From Dermanyssus gallinae (taxonomy: Eukaryota; Arthropoda; Arachnida; Mesostigmata; Dermanyssidae), in assembly GCA_003439945.1 (NCBI GenBank), contig QVRM01000463.1, positions 310,001-374,000 of the forward strand: DNA of 64,000 nt. The letters run 5' to 3'. The notes beneath the pieces are model-generated. The model ran no database searches and was not told the origin of the DNA. It saw only the letters and a program-made list of their open reading frames with translations. Each line of letters starts with the position of its first letter. Within the stretch, counting starts at the first letter, position 1. The position numbers were made by a program, and so were the translations under genes. Positions 12,583-26,000 of the stretch are shown piece by piece.

Positions 12583-15500
12583 ACAACATCCCCGCCTAAT
12601 TTACCTAAGCCCATAAACTGGAGTATCATATTATTATTTATTCGTGTTTTATTAAAGCTGAACAGTTGTGTTATGTGAAAAGCTATGTAGTTTGTTGAAT
12701 GTGAAATTATTTTTTGACTGCTAACTATCGAGTTTTGCTGTGTCGAGGCGTAGACTACCTTCCTTTGGAGCGGAAGGCCTAAATTTACCGTCTGTTATAT
12801 AAAGTCACTTCTATACAATCCAGATAACCATATTCGTGGTTAGAAGGCCGCAAGATTTTGCGCGCCGGTACTGAGGCCGCCGGTCAATGTAGCAAGATTT
12901 GCCCATTTTGCAAGCAATCTCTTCAATGATGATCTTACCGGGCGGTGCCTGGCAAGCCTAGAAGGAACTGATGCAAATATTCGGCCAAGGCAATTGCACC
13001 AACCTATAAATATCAATAAATACGTATGAGCAACGTTAAGGCTATATTTAAATATAGATACATATATATATATAGCTTTCAACAAGGTAGGCATTGTATT
13101 CGTCGATGCCGTACACATCGGGGTGTCCATCTTATCTGCCCTGCTAAACGCCAGCAATAGCTGTACTGCTGTTATAAGAGCGCCGACCAGATTGGCGTTG
13201 GCCGTCCTCGCACCAACAATTAATACAGAAGATGACACATGCTAGAATACGTAACTTGGTTACACTTTTTGACTACACTAAGACAGCTTGATATGCCATT
13301 TGATTGAATTCGAGGGTTGTATTTATATGGCGCCGACCTCTCTAATAAAAATATTTTGAGGTTTAGATATTTTCAAGTAGGGTAATACCCCAAAGAGAAT
13401 ATAAATCAATCGTTAAACATAATGTTGAGTAGTAATCAACCAGTCTAATTTACGAGGTACATATGGTACAGTAAAGCACGCCTCCCATCTGTATTCAGCC
13501 GGCACACATTACAGTAAAATCAAAAGAGAGGTTGCAGAAGTCTACAGCTGCATTCAGGCCATTTTTACATCTGGTCATTGCCAGAGTACGGGATAAGATT
13601 ACACAAGACGTGTCTGGCCATTGCTTTGCAAAACAGCTTTACGTATGCATTGAATACTCTAATATTAGAAGATATCGCGTTCCACATAAGTTCAAGGGAT
13701 GCTGGAACTTCATATTCAATGCGCTGAATTTGCAGATACAACAGTGTATCTGTGGTGCAAGTGTGTTTTAATTTTGGCTCATATTCGTATTGTAGAATTG
13801 TGAGATCCAGTCAAACTAGCGTTTGGTTCTAGTTTCGGAGATAAAACCTTGTCGTTCCATGACAAAAAACGGAGAAACGATTCATGCAAGAAGCTAAACT
13901 AAGAGCGCCTTAAAACGTTGAAGCTACTAAGGCTTACTAATATATATAAAGAAATAAGACTTCTATATTCGAAGACAATTCTGTGAATAAGGATTTTTAT
14001 CGAGCATGGTTCGAAGTGTTCCGTGGAGAAGACGCTGATCGAAGCAAACACACTGAACTCTTGCGCATATGCATTTTCCTTGGTTGCCCTCTACCGCCAA
14101 GTGTTGTTTTGTTTTGTCGCCAAGTGTTGTTGTCTGGCTACTTACGATAGAAAATGACTATTGAACAAGATTGCGAACAGAAGGCAAATGTGGTTACAGA
14201 GCACTGTTTGGATCATTAGCCTACTTAAGCAAAGTATTACTGAAATGCGGTTAATGCTGCGTTATTAGTTGCATACAAGAGGAACTAAACACTTCAAGCT
14301 TCCAGGAAGCACCAATGACTCCAGCAAGTTTGCGGAAAAGTATTCTAATTGTGACTGCAACTCACAGCAGGAGAGCTACTTAATTACTCAGGATCACGCG
14401 TGACTGCACGTGCGTCGTCTTAACCGGTAAACGACCATCGACCCACGCTGAGAACTAATTGAGCGCCCACTATGTTTTCCGCCTGTTGCACCTCTGGCTA
14501 GCGCTGATTTCGGCCCAAGAGCTTTATTAGTTGATTTTTTTTTATTTTTGCAGGAGGGACACAATTTAATGTAACATTTCTTTGACTCTAGAAGACAAGA
14601 CAATCCGCAAAAGACAAATCGCCAAGCTGATTTATCGTGGACAGAATGTTGTTACAAATGTCTGAATGCAACGAATATAGATGCTATAAATTGCGCTTTG
14701 GAGAAGCTTCCGGAAACTGCTCGAACTTTCTGTATGAAGTTTTCTCGAAACTAAATAAGAGCAGGGGTTTCGGGGAGACGGCATCTAGTAACTAGATCTT
14801 CTACAAGCTTCTCAGCTTCCCCGTCTGTTTCTGCTGTAACTTGGATGTTCCGAGACACTGTATTGGTGGTAGCAAACATGCCCTCGAAATGTTTACGAAG
14901 CACATTTCCAGGAATTGTGCAACTGCGAAACACCCGCGCTGTCTGAGCGGCGAGGTAAAGTCGTTGACCAATCTGTCCTCGATGCTGATAGCAGACTTAG
15001 CAAATGTAGGTGAAGTTGATAACATTCCAGATCAAACCATGCGGCCGATTTCCGTTTGAAATTTTGCGATTTGCGGACTGACTCCACCACTACCGTTAAA
15101 AGGATGTCACAACATAAGATAGCGGCTTAGACAATCGATTGAGGGTACCACTCTGCGAAGCCCTCTAAGAGCAGCTTGATTATGATTTTCCTAGAGACAC
15201 TTCGTCTGCTAGAAGCTGTAGCTGGCGTAGTCAACGAAACATCAATCGAGACGGGCATGTGTTTCTTTAGACCTGTGACCGTCAAATATTCATACCCTTT
15301 AAATACCACATCATCGCTGCAAAATGAAGTCGCAAATATGTCAATAGTCGACGTCCCGAGACGAGATAGCAAGCCGTTGGGTGTTAGTCTACGCGAGTCT
15401 ACAAAGATGGTGCGAATTTGCGGGTCGATGAGCGCAGATGTTCTTGGAGACGATATATCAAGACGGCAACTGAGGCCCGCAGCAAGTGTGACTGGTTGAT

Positions 15501-18500
15501 TACTTGGAACTCTTGAGAACGTAGAACAAAGTTCCTCTACAAGGTCTTCGGTCGAGTTTGCGGAACTGCTTCTACTGTTACTACTATACGTTGCCACGAT
15601 TTTGAACTGACGCGTGTCTATGACCACAGTAGCATCCTCTGCTAATACCAGCCTAACATTTTTAAAATGCCAGCCCAGCAATACAGAAACACTACCCGAG
15701 CAGTGGCTGGGCAGTGGTGGCCATGAACCCCTGAACTGTTTCCGTCAGTACTATTACATCCAGTCGAGCCCGGTGACGTGGTGCATTCGTCTGCGGCTCG
15801 CGACCGAAGGAGACACATAGGTGCGCGGGTTCGAGCCCCACCGTTGCACATTTGTTTTTGTAGGGGTCTGTCTGTAAAGCAATGCGCAAAGCAGTCCCAC
15901 GGACGTTAAATCTTGGCTCAGCGTCAGCCCCAAAATTACTTTTTAGTAGTATAACATCCAGACCGTGAAAACTGCCGTTAGACATAAAATTCATCACCGA
16001 ACCTACGCCCTCGATGTTCCACTGTGTGATGCGGAGCGTCGACCTTTTACTGGTGGGACGCGGGAGCGCTTGGCCTGAGATGCCTCGTGGTGTTGCAGAA
16101 CGGCTTCTATATAGTCCATCATAGTTCCCGAACTTGAGATGGTCCTGTTTTTCGCCCCCGTGAAGCTCCTTCCGCTTCGTGTTCACTCGGCTGGGCCTGC
16201 AAGGCTTGGAATTGCTTACCGGGGTGCGGGGTTTCTAGTGGTTGCTGTTGCTGTCGTTGTTTATGCCGTTGTCGTTGCCACTATCGCTGAACTTCTCTAT
16301 ATGCTGGACTCTTGGAGGAGCATGCCTCGCGTTGCTCCTGGTTATTTTTTGGCAGTTCTACAGCTCGGCTGGTTTCGCCTTCCTTTTTTATTTTCTCCTT
16401 GACTTCGCTTGGTTTCTGGCCAACGTTTACTGCTTGTGTTATTTTGAGGTTGACCAGAGGCGCTCGTACAGCCAATCGAAGCTGCATCTCTGGAATGTCC
16501 AGAAATCCCGCAGCGTGCTTTGCCAATACATTCCCAATGCGCAGGGCTGTGTCTGTGTCGTAGTCATTTAAGTTAGTCACCCGGAGCTGCATTAAAAGCG
16601 TGGTGACAGGGATGTACTTAATTAAACCGAGCGTTTGTAGACGCGTCAGCTCGTCATTCGCCTCTTCACACTCGCTTGAAAGTAAAGGCACTGTCAACGT
16701 TGCAGAAGGAATGTCTTGGCTTAGCCACGCTGCAAATGAGTTAAAAGCGGATATCTATGCTTCATTTTTAAAGCAGTCCCCATAGTCAATAGGGTGGTAG
16801 ATCAACTGGTATGTGAATTTGCCTTGCTCTTCTAGAAGACGTGCACGCATATCATTTAGGCCATACCTGGCCCGACTTCTCGTAAAAGAAGACGACGTCT
16901 ACTTTAACCTTTATCGGCACCACTTTTCTCATAGTCTGCTGAAGCTGCCTGGCAGACGAGTCCCCGAATGGAAGTACATTTTTCTTAGATGGTAGTGGTG
17001 CTTGATCAGAGTCCATAGACTCTTGTGGCGTCTTGGACTGCTTCTCTAGGCATTCTACCCGATGTTCTAGAAAGGCCCTACATTGGTCTAAGCAGCTACT
17101 AGTGCCAGTTGAGTTGCAAGAGTGTCTAACGCATTGTACATTACGGATGCAAAATCCACCGTTACTTTCTCCATGTTGAGCTGATGACAGAGGAGAACCC
17201 TGTAGGTATCCGGTAACTTAAGACTAGCCACATCCTAACTAACGTGAGAGTAGCCACATCCTCTTGAGGTAAGCCACTTAAGTGGAAGTTTAATAGGCAA
17301 CGACAGCATTTAGTGAATTGTGTATTTACCACCGTTTCGTAGCCACCGGAGCAACGGCTACACACCACTACACTTACTTGTGTTGTAGGCGCTGCAGGAT
17401 GTATCGGCGGCTGTGGAGAGTTATGTTGATTTGCCATGTCAAAGCAGATCGCGGTTATTCGAGATAAAATTAGGATAAATGAACTTTCGGGATATGAAAA
17501 ATTAGAATTTCTAAAATGCATATTATAAATAAACCCAGCAAATAAATAGAAAAAAAGACACCGCCACAGTTCGAAAAAGAGACCGCCAAGTGTTAAACCG
17601 TCACCAAGCCGATATGCTGCAGCGGCAGACGTCGCTCGCGGCCAATTAAGTGCTACGCTCCACTGTGGGATCGATAACCAGTTGTAGTGTGTTGGGAAAA
17701 TATTTGTAGAGCTCGTTAACGCAATGATTTTTCCAATGGAACATGGTTTTTGAGAAGTCTTGTTTGGGGTAAAAGCAAAATTACTAAAATCTGTGACACT
17801 TCTTTTAGTGTATCCGATATGCCGGCATAGGAGCACAGAATGTGCGATTACAAAGCAACTAGTCATCCTATATAGAAACTAAGTACACGTGTTCGTGAGT
17901 GAAATTCTGCATACTCTGAAGGACAAACGACGCCGGCTAGAAGATATGACATAAACGTTTGGAAAAGTTCGCCAAAAATGGAAGTTCTATTAGTAGTTTT
18001 CGCATCCAATATCTCAAAATCATAATCCTACGACTATTCAGCGCGCCAAAACACGTTCAAACAATGCGCAATATATGCTTGCCAATTAATTACGATTTTC
18101 CAATGGGCACGTCGAGATAGAATGAATGCACGCACAAATGACATAATCGTCAGATAAATCACTCTAGGTCATTTATACACGCACTCAATCTCGACATGCC
18201 AGCTGAAAAGCCGTAATTCCCTGCAACCACGGATCGGAATGCTAAAGATACCAAAATGATCGTCGTGAGCATGTGAATAGTCTAATGGCTATGTTTTGTG
18301 TATTGAACATGAACACTAAAGATAGGACTTCAATTTTTGCGAATTCTTGTCTAACGACCATGTCGGATCTTCTAGGTGTTGTATACCCCCAGAAAAAATA
18401 GAATTCTCACGAACATGATCTGCTTAGTTTCGCTATAGGATGACGGTTGTGTCGCAATTGCAACTTTTGTGCTCCTATGTCGGACAACAACACCAGTGCC

Positions 18501-20026
18501 ACAGAGTTTAGTAATTTTACTCTCACTCCGCAACAAAACTTTTTGGAGACTATGTTCCACTGATGTCTGGACAATCTACTTTTTTTTTAAAGTATAACTG
18601 GTGTATAATGCATACTTGCAAACCCATTAGAGTCCAGTCGGCCTCTTTGCCCTGAGTCGGTAGTGGCCACAGTGCAGAGCGTTCAAGACTGCGCCGCCTT
18701 CCATTACTGTTTCCACTTTTTTCTTTTTCCTTGTTTCGTGTATCTGTTTTGGCGACTAATAGTCTCTTTTTCCCGGGATTGATTAAGGAGATTTGACCTT
18801 TAGGGACATATTAATCAAAGAACGCGGCATTGATAGTCTTTTACTCCTAGGTTCCAGCGAATTTGTCAAGCAAGAATTTGTGTGGCTGCCGTATAGCTTG
18901 CCCGCGCGATATTAAGCACCGTAAGTGTTTGAGTCGTCGAGTCCGGTGGTGCGGTGCATTCGCCTGCGCCTTGCGACCGGAGAAGGCACTTAGGTGCGCG
19001 AGGTCGAGCCCCACTGTTGCACATTCGTATTTATGGGGGTCCGTCTATAGACTACTAATGCTACCGATGAAGCTGCTGCTTCTTTAGTCCACTAGAGAAT
19101 TCTACACAGTTCTGATGAGGCGTTTGCAGCATGTTTTATTACTTAGCGCACATGGGGTGTTTCTGGACCATATAATTAACTGTCAGCTGTAGTACGTCAT
19201 AAACTAGCGCGTATCTTAATCTATCAGCGGTAAGAATATTTTAGTAACAATTAGTGTTGCTTGAAAATCTTGACTTATGGGGGCACTTATGCAGTCAATA
19301 GGCTTTCAAGGCCTCTAAGAATCGTACGAACTTGTAATAACCTGACAGGGTGTCAGTTTAGGCACATAAGAAGTCTACGAAAGTAGCTAGCAGGTTCAAG
19401 CAGATGGTGCTTTGAATATATACCGAACATGCGGCGACAGACGGGAGCGACTCTTCATAGAGTTCCGTCTCGCATAATCTTATCTGATACGTAATGCTGT
19501 CCTCCTTTTCTGCCCAAATCTAGCTAACTCTCGCCACCACCTCAATCATCCTCTGTTCTACCCTGTATCGCTCTATTTTTGCCTTGTCTTCTAATCATAT
19601 ATAGTAGTGATCACATCGGCGTCCACCCGTGAGTTGGACATACAATTACATTGTCTAGTCCGAGCGCTTTCCGAATTTACCGGCCAGATTGCTTCTTGCT
19701 GCATGTGGTAAGATTGTACAGGATTAACTGCACTAAATAGCGACGTAGACGTTTTGCGTCTGATGACAACCAGGAGACTGCGAACACCCAATCACCTAGC
19801 TACAGGGGGATTAACAACAGCAACCGTCTGTCATGCTCTCTGTCATTCCCCGCTTAAGCCGCTGAAGTACGGGCTTACCCAAACACACACACATGCACAC
19901 GAGCCCTGCTCAGCCACCCATACATATCGCGGTCGTGGCGGCTTTCACTACCAAGCATCTTCGGTCGAATGCCCACTCCTTTGGCAGATCAATGTCTCAT
20001 TTGCTAGTTCCTAAATGCTCTCACCT

Positions 20027-20066
<40 letters not shown>

Positions 20067-23000
20067 CTGCTCAATAGACACATTTTGATCCGCGTAACGT
20101 AAAATATGGAGGAAAACAAAGGGATACCCTGTGGTTTGGTATAACGTGGCATTTATCGGTTGCGATGGATACCTCACTTGACCCGCAAACTTTTTACTGC
20201 AAGCTGCCTTCTCTGAGTCGCACCCTTGACATCACGCGACTGAAAACCGTTTATCAAAGTGTTCTTCCGGTTCCTGCTTTGATTGACGTGGAGTCGTATG
20301 CTTGCAGGCTTCGTAGCGTCATTAACGGTAGATATGCTCCATGGTACAGTCAGCAGTGCTGCTTCTGCAAGCACTACATAGTGCAAGCATGAATCCTAGC
20401 CCGTATACGCCCTGAGATGACGCCCCCTCGCACTTGACTAAGCCGCGACTACAAAAAAAAGTGGTGAAAACCGCTATAAAAATGCACGAAGAGCTAAGTG
20501 AGTACAAACTACTGGTCGAGGCACATCAATCGCCACACAAATGATTGCGTGCCGATCGACGCGCTACTGCATGTCCAATCCAGCCTGAGAAGTTAGACGA
20601 GCGCTTCCTTAAAATGTTTGTCGGTGCGGTAGTCATTCCGAGCGGTGCTCCTGCAATAATTTCAGCATGAAGCGAGGGAGTCCAGCGAGGCCCTGTCTTG
20701 ACTTTTAAGCGACTCAGAGGTGACTGCCGCAATGGTAAACGTGGTAAATGAACATATTTGGCAGGCCACTTTGCTTATGTCGTGTTTCACTGTCCTATTT
20801 AATGAAGAAGGCAGATTAACCATGACTGCGTGCATCGTGCTTCTAAACTCTGTGCATCGTACACTTCGATCAGGGAACGTTATCTATCGCTGTGTTCGTG
20901 GACTTCAAGGCGCCTTCGGCAACTCAAACGATCATCCTCGACAAGTTGGCATACTGTGGAGTTACGCTGACCATGCTAGAACTTCTAAAAAGGATCTTGC
21001 AGGAGGGCCTAATAATATACGATCGGGCTGCTGAATACGCACTGATCACTCAGGCCGGTGTTGTTCAGGGTGATAATATTAGCTCTGTGTCGTTCTGAAT
21101 GTTGGTAAGCGATTTCCTAACTGAAATACATAATCGGCATTTACAGGTGGAAATGCTTATGTATGCTGACGATTTTGTATTGTTCTCCCCAAGTCGCTTT
21201 CACTTCCAGCAGTCACTTGTAACTTTACAGCTTCGGAACAAACTCGGGATTAATACGAGCAACAGTAAAGCGGTGGAGCTCCTACGAGGATGCAAACTAG
21301 CCAAAAGCGATGAGTTTCAACTGGGTTCAGGAACGATCGAAATCGTTACCTACTTTACCGTTGTTCGTTGAGGACTTGTAGGGGATGTACAACCCTCCGA
21401 AGACGATAGCCTTCAGCGAACACGTCTCCGTTTGGCAAAGCAAAATAGCCCAAATAGATCTGTGTGTGCGAGAAGTTTCATGAGATGTTGCCGGAGTGTA
21501 TATGTAAACTTTGTGGCCGCCCGTGTGATCTATATCATCTTCGGCATTGTGAAAGAGCAATTCCGTTGTTTTAACTCTGGAAATATGATATCTATGATGT
21601 GTATGTGTAAACCAGCTTTTGGTTAATAAAAATACTACGACCACTTATGCTATATATCCTTGTCGTAGAAAGGTACCCACACGTGAGCGCGGTGTGACTG
21701 ATTTGGCACGCCTAGGACTTGTAGGATGTTACTTCGAGTATAGAAAAATAATTTACATAAAGTTGTCGCCGTTTTCAGGACCACGCACTTTGGAGTTGAG
21801 ATCACCATCTCGTTTAGCTTACACCAGGTGGCTGTGTTATTAATGGCTGCCTGAATCTTCAGGCAGTTTTTGTTTCCTCTAATCTTGACATATCTTTCTA
21901 GATCGTCTGCATACAACTTGTATGTTATGTTTAGGTTGCGAAGACATACACTCAAGTCCTGAGCAAAGATTATGTACATTACCGGGCCTAAGCAGGAGCC
22001 TTGAGGAGCCCCAGAAGGGCATGAAGAGCGCTCCGAGATCGAGTCACCGACCTTTCCGGCAAAGGTGCGATCTATTAGATATGGGTAGCACAAAGTCAGG
22101 ATCTGAGGGCCAATTCCAAGCGCCGTCATTTTATATAAAAGAATCTTTATCTCGTCGAATGCTTGCGAGAAATCAAAGTAGACCGTGTATATAGAAATTA
22201 TCATATTACGTGCAATAAGTCCATCATTGCGCGTCGTGAGTCAGACTTGCACTTTCTCTTTGTTTCACACAGCTTCGTATGAACAAGCTCAGGGGTGAAT
22301 ACAACCTCATTAGGCAGGCACCAGTTTGCCTAGTTGCTTCGAAGCTTGAGCCGTCAGGCTGTCTGTACATAGTTTCGAAATGACGTCTTAAAACTTCTGA
22401 TTTCTCTGCACCTTCCACAGCTATGTGCTTGCTACAGGTAAGGGTAGCTACCCCTGCCTGAAGATTTAGCTGCCACTTGGCAGAGCGGAAGAAACGCTTA
22501 GCGTCATTGGGATCCAGTTTCTCTTCTTCTAAACGGCGTGAACTAGATGATGCGCGATCTAGCTTACGGGACAGCCGTCAGCGCGTATATATATATATAT
22601 AGAGAGAGAGAGAGCGAGAGAGAGAGACATACATGAATATAGATCGGTATAAGATTACCATTAATGTGGGTGGATAATTGTGCGGCGAACTTGTGTGTTA
22701 GCTAGGAAAACTTTCCGCTCGTTTGCTTTTTGACTAAAAGGTTTCGGGAATGCATTATGCGCGTGCTTCAATGGCAGCCTGCGTAACTAGTGTGGGACTC
22801 AAAAACCCACTATAACAGGATTCCCCTCTCCGCTACTTCGCTGCCCCCCCCCCCTCCCCCGCGCTTGTGCCTGAGATATGCTCAATCGACCGAATACCTG
22901 CACAAAATATTGCATATACATTAACGGCTATAAATATAGTCGTCATGATAACATACATTGACGAGTGCACTATAGCATTATAAGTTTTAAACCTAATAAC

Positions 23001-26000
23001 AATACAATAATGAAGCAGGTAAATGTAGCATTGGCCAATTCTTTTTATATATTATCTTTCAAAATTTTAACTGAATACCTAATATAGATTTGTCACAAGA
23101 TGCGAGTTTATCTCGTCGTTAAAGCTCTACACGCCTTTAAGTGGTCTGCTTCAAAGGGAACTTTGTCTAAGGCGAAACTTTCAAGATTATTTCTTTACAT
23201 AGCTCCAGTGCAAGTGTAGAAGATGAGTTCCTAGGCAGACCTAGAAAACGTTTTGCAAAGAATTCTTTACCCGATCAATGATCTGGAGATCAGCCACGGT
23301 TAAACACGGCGCGATGATTGGTTGACAATACGTGAGCATTGGAGCTATTTTGATTTTAAACGTATGTATGCCAGTTGGTCAAGCCTATATCTCGAAGTTT
23401 AATCATGTGGTTTTGATACTAAGTACATCAATTCACGCAGTTTGTATTCTCTGTTCGTGTTTTTTTTAACTAAGCTAACGGCAGCAGCCAGATAGACTGC
23501 AAGATAAGAGTTATCTACTCTGCCGAGTAAGAGCATTGCTATTTTACAAGCGCTCTGTTTTGCGCGGAAACGTGCAACGATAACAAATACATTTACAACC
23601 TTACATAGCTAAAATAAACTTCCTTAGGCATTTACCTTCCCTGGGTGCACGAGAGACGTTGCATAGTTGCGGCAAGCCAATACCCACTGCTATAACATTC
23701 GATCAGTTTTTCTTGTTGTTTACGACCCATTGCTTAAGCTAAGTGAGAACGTCTTTTACGATCTTTACCCCTAGGTACGTAACTACACACGTGAAAACAT
23801 AAGCAGGTAACAGCTCCGCAGTTCTACTTTGGGACGTTTACAACTTCGGGAACACAAATAAACTAGAGCAAGGGATCTTTGCGAAACACGTTTATTCTTA
23901 GGTGCACTGGTACGGAAGCGCCAAAACCTTTGTTGAAGGTATCTAAAATTCCGGATAATCATTTTGACAATTTAATTTTCGCCATGATTCGTAACGACGT
24001 AGTTCCACTAGAGGGGTTATCCAGCACTTAATTAATAAAAGGATAACAGCATTCGTCTTGTTTATTCTTATGACACTGCTATTTGTCATCCTTGCTACAC
24101 GCATTTTGATCCCTTTACATCTTTTTTATGCGTGACGATATGTAGTGCGTTTAGGTGCACTTAATGTCGGTCCGCTTTCAACCTCTATCCGTGCAGCACT
24201 GCAAGATTATCGTTCTGCTATGCTCAACGTTGTCGTGTTAATGTTAGTTACAGTAAAATAATCAGTTATCAAACTCTACGTAAAACTTTATATTTAACAT
24301 CTGAACACAACTATTACATACATCAGGTCTGCTGACTTTTATCGCGGACTTTGCGGAGCCCTCCACGAGCATGTGTTGTTTAACTTCAACGAGTGCACAG
24401 TGATCTAAAATTAAGTTTTAAAGATTCAACTGCCGGTATTAGGTTGTTACCGAGTGTATACAGTGGTAAACTGACATCGGATGACACCATGGCACATTCG
24501 AGCATAGATATTTGCATCCTATTCTCTATATTTGAATTGCTAGTTGAATAATAGCTTGTGAGGTTGTCAAATGCTGAGCACATTTATAAATCGCCCTCAA
24601 ATAAGAAATGAGTGACACCTTCAGGGGTCACTGACGTATATGCCGTCGAGCAGAGGGCCAATGCGCGATCCTTGCGGTACCCCCGAGGTGCCAGAAAGGG
24701 AGTCGCTTTCTACGTCATCTACTTCGACGGTAAATGTTTGTCCCGTGAGGTATGCTGACACGTATTGACGAGCTGTGATATCAGTATAAGCTCTAATTTT
24801 TCTAACATCACTGTATGATGCACCTTGTCAAATACCTTTGAAATATTCTACGAGTATTTGTGTGCAGGCTCCAATCGTGGATCATAGGTATAAGTTGTGT
24901 TTCTGTAAAATTGCCTTGGCGACCTTATACTGATTTGTGGCAATCAATTTTTTGGTGTGCATTTATGGTGCACATAGCGCATAATATTAGCCTTGGAAAA
25001 AAAAAACAATTGGTGACACACTAAATCGTTTTTAATGTAATCGACGATCAATTTCTCTATTAAAATGCGCACAATGGGTAGCTAATCTCCGGTCGGAAGT
25101 AGTTCACCGAATATTTAGGGCGATATCTGGAAATATGTAAGCCATAAATCTACAAGTATTTTTTATAAAAAAAATGGTAGTATAACATTTAGTGTAGAAC
25201 CGCATCTTCTCTGGAGTGATTTGATATTTTTGTTTATGTCATTAATAATATTGAGATATGTTAATGAATTGCTGGAATATAGCGTCTTTACACGCGATTT
25301 ATTCGTAACAACGGCTGACCTGTATATATAAACATATGAGAACCATTTAGAGAACGCCGCCACTTTACTTTGGTTATTGTTAATGAGCACATACACGACT
25401 TTTAGTAGAGGGATTTTTTCACGACCTCGAAGTCGCTTACTCGCGTAGCAATAAAATGCTTTAGTACCTCTTCGAGATTTCTCAATCTTGTCGAGGCCTT
25501 CTTGAGTTCTACTGAGATTCTTTCAGTTGAATATTCTGCCATAAAATGATCTAATCGCCAAACACGATTTTAAAGATTTATCACACTGGGATTTGTATTA
25601 TTGCATTGGAGCCTCAATCCTCAACAAGAGGTGGTGGTCAGTAAGAGTCTGGCTGTCGACAGCAATTCCCGACTCTGGAAAGTCATTCGAAGCCGGCCCA
25701 TGTCATGTAGAACAAGTTGCTTTGCTTGTGTCCACCATCGCCTCAATGTACATACTGCAATGGTTGAAGTCTCCATAAATAATGACGGTGTCATCGAAGT
25801 TTTTACCATTCCCGCCACAGGCAACAGTCTACAGTCACAGCAGCATCATTGGACTGATAGACCATGATGATATCAACACGATAGTAATCCGTCTGCCGTA
25901 GCACGGACCTAGTTTAGTGCTGAAGGCATGTTCCACACGAAAAACTAGCAACTACTGCAGGGATACCTGCAATCTGCATGGTGGCAGCCCAGTCTTTCTT

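Larger units (their letters stand above)
7844..14279 (+). other. Part of proposed large intron 1
   Basis: The stretch holds an (ATT)n microsatellite (8246-8328), a 35-bp minisatellite (11078-11217) and an (AT)n tract (12537-12580). Reading frames up to about 190 codons near 10.1-10.8 kb show no domain. Confidence 0.5.
14755..17437 (-). mobile_element. Degenerate CR1-like non-LTR retrotransposon, 3' truncated
   Basis: Read on the minus strand, ORF1 starts with ATG at 17437 and has a PHD-like cluster (CSRCSG near 17370, then KCCRCLLNFHLSGLP near 17300). ORF1 continues through a coiled, charged region (16697-16281). The endonuclease begins with LRITQWNIEGVG (about 16037-16000), is interrupted by a SINE, and resumes as VLTETVQGFM. 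It ends with LSCRLD and STIDIFATS near 15450-15310 and KKHMPVSIDVSL near 15250. A linker containing AAWFDLEC follows near 15040. No reverse transcriptase core remains, so the copy is broken at about 14755. It lies in the large intron, in antisense to the Ig/Sushi gene. Confidence 0.75.
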
